DNA of 21,673 nt from CALREA01 sp041674865. Lineage in GTDB: Bacteria > Patescibacteriota > Gracilibacteria > UBA1369 > UBA12463. Below the pieces are notes generated by a model, which saw only the letters and a list, made by a program, of their open reading frames with translations, was not told where the DNA came from and ran no database searches. The stretch covers positions 1 through 21,673 of the forward strand of contig JBAYUX010000020.1 in NCBI GenBank assembly GCA_041674865.1, in the 5' to 3' direction. Below are positions 8,072 through 14,632 of this stretch, piece by piece. Every line of letters begins with the position of its first letter. Within the stretch, counting starts at the first letter, position 1. The translations under genes were made by a program, and so were the position numbers.

Positions 8072-9169
8072 CTACATTGCTTCCATAAACTTATCGAACA
8101 ACCAGCCGGTGTCGAGTGGACCCGGAGTTGATTCTGGGTGGAACTGAACGGCGAAGAATGGAAGTGTTCGGTGTTTGACGCCTTCAACTGTTCCATCGTT
8201 AACGTTTTCGAACCAGACGGCCCAGTCTTTCTTTGGAAGTGTTTTGGCATCGACGGCGAATCCGTGATTCTGGCTCGTAATGTAACAGCGCTTGGTTTCG
8301 AGATCCATACATGGCTGATTTTGTGATCTATGACCAAACTTGAGCTTGTAGGTTTTGGCACCGGCAGCGATCGATATGAGCTGATTTCCAAGACAAATTC
8401 CGAAGGTTGGTAATTTCATCTTGAGGGCCTTTTTTACGATGGCATGAGTTTCTTTGATGAGCATTGGATCGCCAGGACCGTTACTAATGAAGAGTCCGTC
8501 GCACTCGATTCCCTTTGCGATGAAGTCGTAATTCCATGGAACGCGGATGACATTGGCACCACGATCGAGGAAGTTTCGAATAGAGTTGTTTTTGATTCCA
8601 CAGTCGAGAAGAACGATGGTTTTTGGCTTTCCCTTCGCTTTTGTTGTCTTGTACGTAATAACTTCTTTGGTGCAAACTTGTGCGACGAGGTTGTCTTTGT
8701 TTGGATCGTGGAACTTTCCTTTTGCGATCTTGGCTGCATCTTTTCCGATCAAGATTTTTCCAAGCATGGCTCCGTGTGTTCGGAGGTGCTGTGTGATGGC
8801 ACGTGTATCGAGGCCGGTGATGGCCGGAATATTGTTATTCTTAAGCCATTGTCCGAGTGAACGAGTCGCCTCCCAGTGATTGTGAACTTCTGAATACTCA
8901 CTCACAATAATGCCAGCCGGGTGGATCCGGTCGCTTTCGAAGTGGTTTTCGAGACCCTGCTCCTTTGAGTCATCCGGAACTCCATAGTTTCCTATGAGTG
9001 GAGAGGTGAAGGTGATGATCTGTGATTCGTATGATGGATCGGTTAGTGTTTCTGGATATCCCATCATTCCCGTGTTGAAAACGACCTCTCCTAAAGCTGA
9101 TACTTCAGCTCCAAACGAGGTTCCTTCATACTTGGTTCCGTCTTCTAAGACGAGGGTTGCTTTGGTCAT
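8072..9169 (-). CDS. carA: Carbamoyl-phosphate synthase small (glutaminase) subunit
   Basis: CarA releases ammonia from glutamine for CarB, which makes carbamoyl phosphate for pyrimidine and arginine synthesis. The 365-residue protein has the N-terminal CPSase small-chain domain (about 1-140; FNTGMMGYPETLTDPSY) and a class I glutamine amidotransferase domain. That domain contains the oxyanion strand SNGPGDP, the nucleophile Cys259 in FGICLGNQ, and the His/Glu pair in FAVQFHPES. The common GICLGHQ has Asn in place of His here; the nucleophile is intact. The ATG at 9167-9169 is chosen because a consensus -10 lies 8 bases upstream and translation begins MTKATLVLEDG. It is divergent from pyrB with a 25-base gap and shared promoter DNA. 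carB is not in the window. Confidence 0.97.
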   Translation of the reverse strand: MTKATLVLEDGTKYEGTSFGAEVSALGEVVFNTGMMGYPETLTDPSYESQIITFTSPLIGNYGVPDDSKEQGLENHFESDRIHPAGIIVSEYSEVHNHWEATRSLGQWLKNNNIPAITGLDTRAITQHLRTHGAMLGKILIGKDAAKIAKGKFHDPNKDNLVAQVCTKEVITYKTTKAKGKPKTIVLLDCGIKNNSIRNFLDRGANVIRVPWNYDFIAKGIECDGLFISNGPGDPMLIKETHAIVKKALKMKLPTFGICLGNQLISIAAGAKTYKLKFGHRSQNQPCMDLETKRCYITSQNHGFAVDAKTLPKKDWAVWFENVNDGTVEGVKHRTLPFFAVQFHPESTPGPLDTGWLFDKFMEAM

Positions 9170-9185
9170 TTGGGGGGATTATACT
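9157..9185 (+). promoter_or_regulatory. pyrB promoter, leaderless, overlapping the carA promoter
   Basis: TTGCTT (9157-9162), a 17-base spacer, TATACT (9180-9185, 5 of 6), then 9 bases to the pyrB ATG at 9195. The -10 overlaps the carA -10 by four bases on the opposite strand, and the -35 lies inside the carA coding sequence. Confidence 0.6.
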
Positions 9186-9205
9186 ATCGCTGCTATGGAT
9201 TTCAA
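9178..9205 (-). promoter_or_regulatory. carA promoter, leaderless, overlapping the pyrB promoter
   Basis: On the minus strand: TTGAAA (9200-9205), a 16-base spacer, TATAAT (9178-9183, perfect), then CCCCCCAA and the ATG at 9169. The predicted start is on the two A bases before the ATG. The -35 lies inside the pyrB coding sequence. Confidence 0.65.
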
Positions 9206-10124
9206 AGGCCAAGACATATTAAGCACAGAACAGTTCTCGAAGGAGGATATCCTCCACATTTGTGACGTTGCCAGATCTTTTGAGAAGATTGCCGAAAAAC
9301 ATGATACGAGCGACATGATGAAGGGAAAGCTGATGGCTTCTCTTTTTTACGAACCTTCAACACGAACGAGGTTTTCTTTTGAGACCGCTATGAAGCGTCT
9401 TGGAGGAGCAACCGTTACAGCGGTTGGGCAGGACTACTCTTCACTTTCGAAGGGTGAGTCTTTGTGGGATACGGCCAAGATGGTAGAGGCATATGCTGAT
9501 GTCATCGCGGTACGACATCCAATGGAGGGTTCTGCTGCAGAAATGGCTCGCGGAGCCAATATTCCGGTAATCAATGCTGGTGATGGCCCTGGTCAGCACC
9601 CAACTCAGGCACTTCTCGATATGTACACACTTATGAAAGAGAAGGGGAAGATCGACGGACTTACTATTATGATGTCTGGAGATTTGAAATATGGACGAAC
9701 GGTTCATTCTCTTTGTATGCTTTTAAGGCACTTTGATGTGAAGATGATTTTTGCAGCACCAGATGAACTCAAGATGCCAGAGAAATATTTGGAAGATTTG
9801 AAGAGCAGGGGAGTTGCCTATGAAGAAGTTTCACAGCTCGAAACTGGCTTGGTAAAAGCCGATGTTGTCTATGCGACACGAGTGCAGGGCGAGCGGTTCA
9901 CGGATAAAGAGCAGTACGAACGCTTGAAACTTGCCTATGTCTTGTCCAAAGACGTTCTCGAAAAAACAAATCCAGATATTACGGTTATGCACCCACTTCC
10001 ACGCGTCGGCGAGATTACGCTTGATGTTGATGGAATGAAGGGCGCAGCTTACTTCCGACAGGCGGCGAATGGCGTTCAGGTACGAATGGCCTTGTTGTCA
10101 TTGGTTCTGGGGAAGGTGCAATAA
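9195..10124 (+). CDS. pyrB: Aspartate carbamoyltransferase catalytic subunit
   Basis: PyrB condenses carbamoyl phosphate and aspartate in the second step of UMP synthesis. The 309-residue length is typical. The carbamoyl-phosphate site FYEPSTRTRFSFE has STRTR at residues 55-59. The mobile-loop SLSKGES contributes Lys86. HPTQALLD starts at 135, GDLKYGRTVHS at about 162, and MHPLPR at 265-270. The ATG at 9195 is preferred; the same frame is open further upstream, but that sequence lies antisense to carA and past the promoter. A regulatory subunit (PyrI) is not encoded next to it. pyrC follows after 39 bases and is probably co-transcribed. No Shine-Dalgarno sequence is visible, in keeping with the leaderless promoter. 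Confidence 0.97.
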   Translation: MDFKGQDILSTEQFSKEDILHICDVARSFEKIAEKHDTSDMMKGKLMASLFYEPSTRTRFSFETAMKRLGGATVTAVGQDYSSLSKGESLWDTAKMVEAYADVIAVRHPMEGSAAEMARGANIPVINAGDGPGQHPTQALLDMYTLMKEKGKIDGLTIMMSGDLKYGRTVHSLCMLLRHFDVKMIFAAPDELKMPEKYLEDLKSRGVAYEEVSQLETGLVKADVVYATRVQGERFTDKEQYERLKLAYVLSKDVLEKTNPDITVMHPLPRVGEITLDVDGMKGAAYFRQAANGVQVRMALLSLVLGKVQ

Positions 10125-10163
10125 GTATAAACGAGACGATAGGAGTATTCATTTGATCTATTC

Positions 10164-11492
10164 ATGACCGACCTAGTTCTCAAAAAAGGAAAAATTGTTT
10201 TCATCGACGGTGTTCGTGAAGGCGATGTTGTTATTCATAAAGGCGAGATTATTGAGATTACTCCTGAATACAAAGAAGATGTGAGCAAGGTGAAAGTTAT
10301 TGATTGTCAGGGGAAGTTTATTTTTCCTGGTGTAATTGATGCGCATGTTCATATGCGAACGCCTGGTGCTTTATATAAAGAAGATTTTGCAACGGGATCG
10401 ATGGCGGCAATTTCCGCTGGTGTAACCAGTTTTCTCGATATGCCAAATAATGTTCCGCCAGTTATTACGAAAAACTTACTCGCTGAAAAACGAGATATGG
10501 TTTCTGGTCAGTCGTTTGCAAATTATGGGTTATTCTTCGGAGCTACAGATGACAACGTTGATGAGTTGAAGCGTATTACGAATATTCCTGGTGTGAAGGT
10601 GTACATGGGCGAGACGACTGGAAATTTGATCGTTCGCAAAGATGAGACGCTTGAACAGATTTTTTCGTATTCGCATGATCGATTTCCGATCGTGGTGCAT
10701 GCAGAAAGTCAGGAGTGTTTGGATCGATTTTCTGCAGAATATGCGGGTAGTGATGCCCGCTCACGTGAAGATTTTCACTCAGTTGTTAGGCCTCCGGAAT
10801 GCGCTCGAGAAGCGGTAAAACACGTTTTACACTTGGCGAAGAAGTTTGATGCTCGTGTGCATGTTGCTCATGCATCTTCAGCTGAAGAAATTGAGGTTAT
10901 TCGAAAATTTAAATCTGAAAATGTGACGTGCGAGGTAACTCCACATCATTTGGTTTTTGATACGTCTTCATATGCGAAACTCGGTTCACGAGCGAAGGTA
11001 AATCCGCCACTTCGAACGAAAGAAGATGTTGACGCCCTCTGGGATGCGATAAAGGATGGTACAATTGATATTGTTGCTTCTGATCATGCACCGCACCTTC
11101 TCAATGAAAAAGACTTACCATACGAACAGTGCCCTGCAGGTTTCCCTGGTATCGAGACGATCCTGCCAGTTATGCTCGATGCGGCCAATAGGGGACTTTT
11201 GAATCTTGATCGTGTAGCTCAGTTATTGAGTTCTACTCCTGCTCGAATTTTTGGAATTAAAAACAAGGGTCGTATCGAAGTTGGGTACGATGCCGATATT
11301 GTTATCGTCGACATGGATCTCGAAAAAGAGGTTACAAATGGCGCTATGCTCACAAAATGTGCATGGACTCCTTGGGATGGCATGAAGCTCAAAGGTTGGC
11401 CAATTACGACGATCGTTGGCGGAGAGATTATCTATGACGGCGGGAAGTTCGTTTCTTCAACGAGAGGGAAGGAGTTGAATTTTGGGGAGTAA
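10164..11492 (+). CDS. pyrC: Dihydroorotase, class I (amidohydrolase)
   Basis: PyrC cyclises carbamoyl aspartate to dihydroorotate, the step after PyrB. The 442-residue length and motif spacing fit the class I (PyrC/AllB-like) type rather than the shorter class II enzyme of E. coli. The metal ligands are visible: HVHMR with His61 and His63, the candidate carboxylated Lys145 in GVKVYMGETTG, His179 (VVHAES), His236 (VAHASS) and Asp307 (ASDHAPH). The substrate-facing MPNN motif (93-96) is present. The TPG after HMR replaces the more common EPG. The ATG at 10164 follows pyrB by 39 bases. An AGGAG (10141-10145) lies 18 bases upstream, too far to be a normal ribosome site. A strong terminator follows the gene. 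Allantoinase is an alternative by family, but the neighbours carA and pyrB favour dihydroorotase. Confidence 0.95.
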   Translation: MTDLVLKKGKIVFIDGVREGDVVIHKGEIIEITPEYKEDVSKVKVIDCQGKFIFPGVIDAHVHMRTPGALYKEDFATGSMAAISAGVTSFLDMPNNVPPVITKNLLAEKRDMVSGQSFANYGLFFGATDDNVDELKRITNIPGVKVYMGETTGNLIVRKDETLEQIFSYSHDRFPIVVHAESQECLDRFSAEYAGSDARSREDFHSVVRPPECAREAVKHVLHLAKKFDARVHVAHASSAEEIEVIRKFKSENVTCEVTPHHLVFDTSSYAKLGSRAKVNPPLRTKEDVDALWDAIKDGTIDIVASDHAPHLLNEKDLPYEQCPAGFPGIETILPVMLDAANRGLLNLDRVAQLLSSTPARIFGIKNKGRIEVGYDADIVIVDMDLEKEVTNGAMLTKCAWTPWDGMKLKGWPITTIVGGEIIYDGGKFVSSTRGKELNFGE

Positions 11493-11526
11493 GTTGGGGT
11501 ATTTTAAATGCGCTATTCGAAAAAGA

Positions 11527-11562
11527 GCGGATCATTTTCATGAGTCCGCCCCTTTTATTTTT
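11527..11562. terminator. Bidirectional intrinsic terminator between pyrC and the lipoprotein genes
   Basis: The stem GCGGA-TCAT/ATGA-(G)-TCCGC (11527-11549, one bulged G) is followed on the plus strand by CCCTTTTATTTTT. On the minus strand it is followed by CTCTTTTTCG. It lies 34 bases after the pyrC stop and 35 bases beyond the end of the convergent lipoprotein gene, so it can stop both transcripts. Confidence 0.8.
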
Positions 11563-11597
11563 ACTCTCTTTGTTTTTCAACTCTCTTTTTTACATTT

Positions 11598-12140
11598 CTA
11601 CTTTTTTGCAATTGCACTCTTTACGGTCATTGCCTGTTCCTTGTCACCAGTTTTGTAACTGAATGTGACGAGGAGATTTTCCGCACCAACATCAATAAAT
11701 TCCATGTTTGCTGTTGTGCTGATTTTCTTTACGACGGCCCATTGAGCCTCGATGTCTTTCTTTACATCATTAACTTTTGCAGGGTTCGTAATGGTGATAA
11801 CCGTTACATCAATATTGCCTGCTGTTCCTTTGATTTTGTACTTCGTGGCAGTTCCGGTAGCAGCTTTTGATGCGATACCTGCGAGATCACTTGTCTCGTC
11901 TTTTGTCGTGTAAGGAAATCCTGCTGCTAGTAATTTTTCTCCGATGTTTGCTGGTGTCATTGTCCCAACGGTTGCCTGAAGTGTTGATGGAGCCGGAGTT
12001 ACTGGTGCTACAGAAGTTGAAATACCTCCTTTTGATTCTGAACCTTCTTCACGAACTTCACCTTTTTCTCCGAGATTTCCGCATCCGCTTGCTGAGATAA
12101 TGGTTAAGAGCGTGAGAGATATAATGACCTGTTTCCGCAT
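11598..12140 (-). CDS. Putative lipoprotein, paralogue of its upstream neighbour
   Basis: The 180-residue protein starts MRK at the ATG at 12138-12140. A hydrophobic segment (VIISLTLLTIISAS) ends at Cys20 in SASGCGN, a non-canonical but plausible lipobox. A Gly/Glu/Ser- then Pro/Thr-rich spacer (about 22-58) follows, then a globular domain of about 120 residues. The domain order and C-terminus (FSYKTGDKEQAMTVKSAI) match those of the neighbouring lipoprotein (IYKTANQKDAWKVMDAI), so the two are tandem duplicates. It would be membrane-anchored on the outer face. No promoter is evident in the 56-base gap before it, so it is probably co-transcribed with the upstream gene. Function unknown. Confidence 0.8.
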   Translation of the reverse strand: MRKQVIISLTLLTIISASGCGNLGEKGEVREEGSESKGGISTSVAPVTPAPSTLQATVGTMTPANIGEKLLAAGFPYTTKDETSDLAGIASKAATGTATKYKIKGTAGNIDVTVITITNPAKVNDVKKDIEAQWAVVKKISTTANMEFIDVGAENLLVTFSYKTGDKEQAMTVKSAIAKK

Positions 12141-12196
12141 AAATATTTTGTGATTAAATGGTTAGTTGTTGAGATAGGCGATTCGTGTATCTATTT

Positions 12197-12709
12197 TTAT
12201 TCTGCGCCGATTGCATCCATAACCTTCCATGCATCTTTCTGATTTGCGGTCTTGTAGATTACACCAACGAGCGTTGACGTTGAGTTCATTTTTGCCATAA
12301 CTGCCATAATATTTGCATCTGCTTCAGTTGCTTTTCCAAACTGCATTCGCATGTCTGATTCGACGGCTACTGCCTTTGAAGGGTCGCTAAGTTCGTTTAC
12401 GCTGAGAACGACCATATCTCCAGGGACGGTAATCTTGAATTCTGTTGATTTTGCAATAGCACTACCGTTTTTCATGGCTTGTGCTGCTGTTGTTTTGTCT
12501 TTCTGGACAAACTGCATTCCTGCTGCCGTGAGTTTTGCGGCAATAGATTCACCAGTAACAACTACTGCTGCAGGCGTTACGGCTGGAGTTTGCGCTGTCT
12601 GATTAGCTACTGGAGTCTGTGCAGCCGGAGTGGCTGTGCTGCTTGTTCCGCATCCAGTAAGTGCGAGTGTACTTGCAAGAGCGAGCGAAGCGAGAGCGAT
12701 TTTCCGCAT
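12197..12709 (-). CDS. Putative lipoprotein, paralogue of its downstream neighbour
   Basis: The 170-residue protein starts MRKIALASLALASTLALTGC; the LTGC lipobox is canonical, with Cys20 as the lipidated residue. A disordered Ala/Thr/Pro/Gln linker (about 21-50) precedes a small domain (about 52-170) beginning TGESIAAKLTAAGMQF. The paralogue has the matching TPANIGEKLLAAGFPY. It contains no catalytic motif I can name. It is first in a two-gene minus-strand unit and has its own promoter (12757-12785). The predicted 5' end carries a stem-loop, and the remaining leader is A/U-rich without a Shine-Dalgarno sequence. Likely an abundant surface lipoprotein of unknown role. Confidence 0.82.
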   Translation of the reverse strand: MRKIALASLALASTLALTGCGTSSTATPAAQTPVANQTAQTPAVTPAAVVVTGESIAAKLTAAGMQFVQKDKTTAAQAMKNGSAIAKSTEFKITVPGDMVVLSVNELSDPSKAVAVESDMRMQFGKATEADANIMAVMAKMNSTSTLVGVIYKTANQKDAWKVMDAIGAE

Positions 12710-12735
12710 AAATAAAGGGGATAAAAGTAATAAAA

Positions 12736-12750
12736 ACTCTTTTTGAGAGT
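12736..12750 (-). other. Stem-loop at the predicted 5' end of the lipoprotein mRNA
   Basis: On the minus strand ACTCT (12746-12750), CAAAA loop, AGAGT (12736-12740), then a T-rich run. With the promoter at 12757-12785 the expected start is about base 12750, the first base of the stem. It could protect the mRNA 5' end, or act as a weak terminator for the SLH gene upstream. Confidence 0.35.
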
Positions 12751-12756
12751 GGTTTT

Positions 12757-12785
12757 ATTTTAGGGAGAGATAGTGCGAGGTGCAA
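12757..12785 (-). promoter_or_regulatory. Putative promoter of the lipoprotein pair
   Basis: On the minus strand: TTGCAC (12780-12785), a 17-base spacer, TAAAAT (12757-12762, 5 of 6). The predicted leader is about 41 bases. The TTGC start of the -35 recurs at 248, 3108, 9157, 18860 and 21237. Confidence 0.45.
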
Positions 12786-12830
12786 TAGACCGATTCCCAG
12801 TCTTTATTGCAAAGAAGTCGCTTTGCCGTA

Positions 12831-14426
12831 TTATTCCTTTTCCTTCTTTGAAAGAGTTACCATCTTATCAATGATGTTTTTTGCGGATATTGTTTTGGTT
12901 CCTATATATTTTCTTTTACTTAAACTGAGCTCTTTTTCGATAATTGATTGTAGATTTGGGCTGTATTTGATGACGTCCAAAAGATAGTGATTTTCCATTG
13001 TTTTTACGAGTATTTTGGCGAACTCTGCTCGATTAATCGGTGCTTCAGGGCGGAAGGTATCGTCGTTATATCCTCTAATAGCACTAAGTTGATATGCCTT
13101 GAGAATGTATTCGTAATTTTCGTTTGTTCTTGAGACGTCCTTGAATGGCGTTTTGATGATATTTGTATTGATTGCTTTTGGTGAGAAATCGGCCTTTTGC
13201 ATAATCATACTAATCGCATCACCTCGCGTTAAAAGGTTGGTGGAGACGAGTGGTATATGTTTCACGAGTGAGTCGCTAAATGCTCTTTCGACCATTTCTT
13301 GCGCTTCTATAGGGGTTATTGGTTTCAGTGGATCGAAGTTTCCTGATAACTCGGTACTTTTTGGAGCTATGTCGAGAAGTCTCATATTCTCAGCATAATC
13401 ATAGAACCAGTCGTATCGGTGGATGTCTTGGAATTTTTCCTGAATGTCCTCAACGGTGGCCAGCGCATACACGGCCATGGTGCTTGCTTTGAATCTATAG
13501 GTATTTTTTGCTGGATTATAATATGTTGGAATTTTAAACCACGTTTGCGTTGCTTCATCGAAACATGTAACTACCACGTTTTCTGGATTTGGCATATTTC
13601 TTATGCCCTCCATGTTAATTGATGCTGGCTTGAAAGAGAGTGAGTCGTACTTGCTGGCATCTAGTGATTTCTTGTCTATTTCTGGAAATTTTTCTTTATT
13701 TGTAAGTTCGATAATCGTTACTCGATCCTTTTTTACTGGCTTCAGTCCTGTTTTTTTCATATTTTCTATTGGGATTTTTTTTTGCTTTTGGTCAGTCGTT
13801 GTTACGGTTAAATCTATGGCTTCTTTCCCGATCATTGGTTGAATAAATGTTTTTTTAATCCATGTTGGCGCATCGGCGCTATCGCCTGGCGGTAGTATCG
13901 TGTTTGAGTATCCACCTCCGCTACTGCCGGATGGCGTGTTGTTTTGCGAAATACTCGTCGTACATGAAGTGGTATTGGAATAATTACTCTCTTCACTTGG
14001 CCTTAGTGGATCTCTTGCTCGAGTTCGGAAGTAATATGCTGTCCCTTCCGAGAGTGAGTTTTGTACTTGATAGGTGAGTCCTGTTGTATAGGAAGATTCT
14101 TCATCCAGAGTGTTGAAGGTGGGGGATCGGGATATGTTCACTTTGTATTCTGCATTTAAAAATGCATTTCCTGCATCGTTAATTGGAATAATATTACTCC
14201 AATTTAACGTTCGACAGTTATTACTCGCCTCTGGTGTTATCGGTGTACTGTAAGCGATATTTATCGGAACTGTTGCCTCAATAGTTACGACAACGTCTGC
14301 GAGAAGTTGTCGAATGTTTGGTACTTGAATAAGTGCCATGGATGATGCAACCATAATGGCTGTCGCCACTCCAATAACAATAATGTTTTTCTTAGATTTT
14401 TGTATGATTTTTTTTCGTGGGGCCAT
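12831..14426 (-). CDS. Secreted surface protein with fibronectin-III-like and C-terminal SLH domains
   Basis: The 531-residue protein has a lysine-rich N-terminus and one hydrophobic segment (about 14-34), either a signal peptide cleaved near LLA/DVV (about 42) or an uncleaved anchor. Residues about 43-157 look like a fibronectin type III domain (GTAYYFRTRARDPLRPSEES). A Ser/Gly linker and an unknown beta-rich region (about 185-325) follow. The C-terminal third has S-layer-homology repeats: one at about 331-383 (FQDIHRYDWFYDYAENMRLL) and a clear one at about 427-478 (FKDVS, GYNDDTFRPEAPINRAEFAKIL). A weaker one lies between (LTRGDAISMIMQKADF). SLH domains bind secondary cell-wall polymer, in Gram-positives usually pyruvylated. 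A basic, helical tail of about 50 residues follows the last repeat. The gene is divergent from the surface locus at 14633 onward. Confidence 0.88.
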   Translation of the reverse strand: MAPRKKIIQKSKKNIIVIGVATAIMVASSMALIQVPNIRQLLADVVVTIEATVPINIAYSTPITPEASNNCRTLNWSNIIPINDAGNAFLNAEYKVNISRSPTFNTLDEESSYTTGLTYQVQNSLSEGTAYYFRTRARDPLRPSEESNYSNTTSCTTSISQNNTPSGSSGGGYSNTILPPGDSADAPTWIKKTFIQPMIGKEAIDLTVTTTDQKQKKIPIENMKKTGLKPVKKDRVTIIELTNKEKFPEIDKKSLDASKYDSLSFKPASINMEGIRNMPNPENVVVTCFDEATQTWFKIPTYYNPAKNTYRFKASTMAVYALATVEDIQEKFQDIHRYDWFYDYAENMRLLDIAPKSTELSGNFDPLKPITPIEAQEMVERAFSDSLVKHIPLVSTNLLTRGDAISMIMQKADFSPKAINTNIIKTPFKDVSRTNENYEYILKAYQLSAIRGYNDDTFRPEAPINRAEFAKILVKTMENHYLLDVIKYSPNLQSIIEKELSLSKRKYIGTKTISAKNIIDKMVTLSKKEKE

Positions 14427-14432
14427 GCTGTC

Positions 14433-14461
14433 ATTGTATTGTTTTTCTACCTATTTTTCTA
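14433..14461 (-). promoter_or_regulatory. Putative leaderless promoter of the SLH protein gene
   Basis: On the minus strand: TAGAAA (14456-14461), a 17-base spacer, TACAAT (14433-14438), then 6 bases to the ATG at 14426. The predicted start coincides with the A of the ATG. Confidence 0.42.
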
Positions 14462-14504
14462 GTTTCATTGCTTATGTAATTTTTTATTATGCATTCTTGT
14501 GAAA

Positions 14505-14518
14505 TAAGTAATAACTTA
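14505..14518. repeat. Perfect inverted repeat in the divergent intergenic region
   Basis: TAAGT-AATA-ACTTA lies in the 206-base gap between the divergent SLH gene and the surface locus. It could be an operator. The surrounding DNA is very A/T-rich, so a chance palindrome is quite possible. I could not find a convincing promoter for the gene at 14633 in this gap. Confidence 0.25.
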
Positions 14519-14632
14519 AAAAATAAATGCTGCAACATATAGATGTGTTTTAATTTTATCTAAGTGGAGTTTTTTGCTTGTTTGAAGTATATTTTCTCGA
14601 GACTCCTATTGAAGATTTTGTCTTCTCTATAC

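Noticed and set aside
8994..9194. Upstream extension of the pyrB frame by 67 codons
   Set aside because: It overlaps the carA start antisense and precedes the pyrB promoter; PyrB from the ATG at 9195 already has normal length and a normal N-terminus.
10141..10145. AGGAG as Shine-Dalgarno of pyrC
   Set aside because: It lies 18 bases before the ATG, beyond normal spacing, and no in-frame start lies at the right distance.
14564..14632. GTG start for the Pro/Asp-rich protein
   Set aside because: It would place 23 extra residues, themselves partly hydrophobic, before a well-formed signal peptide; no promoter or ribosome site supports it.
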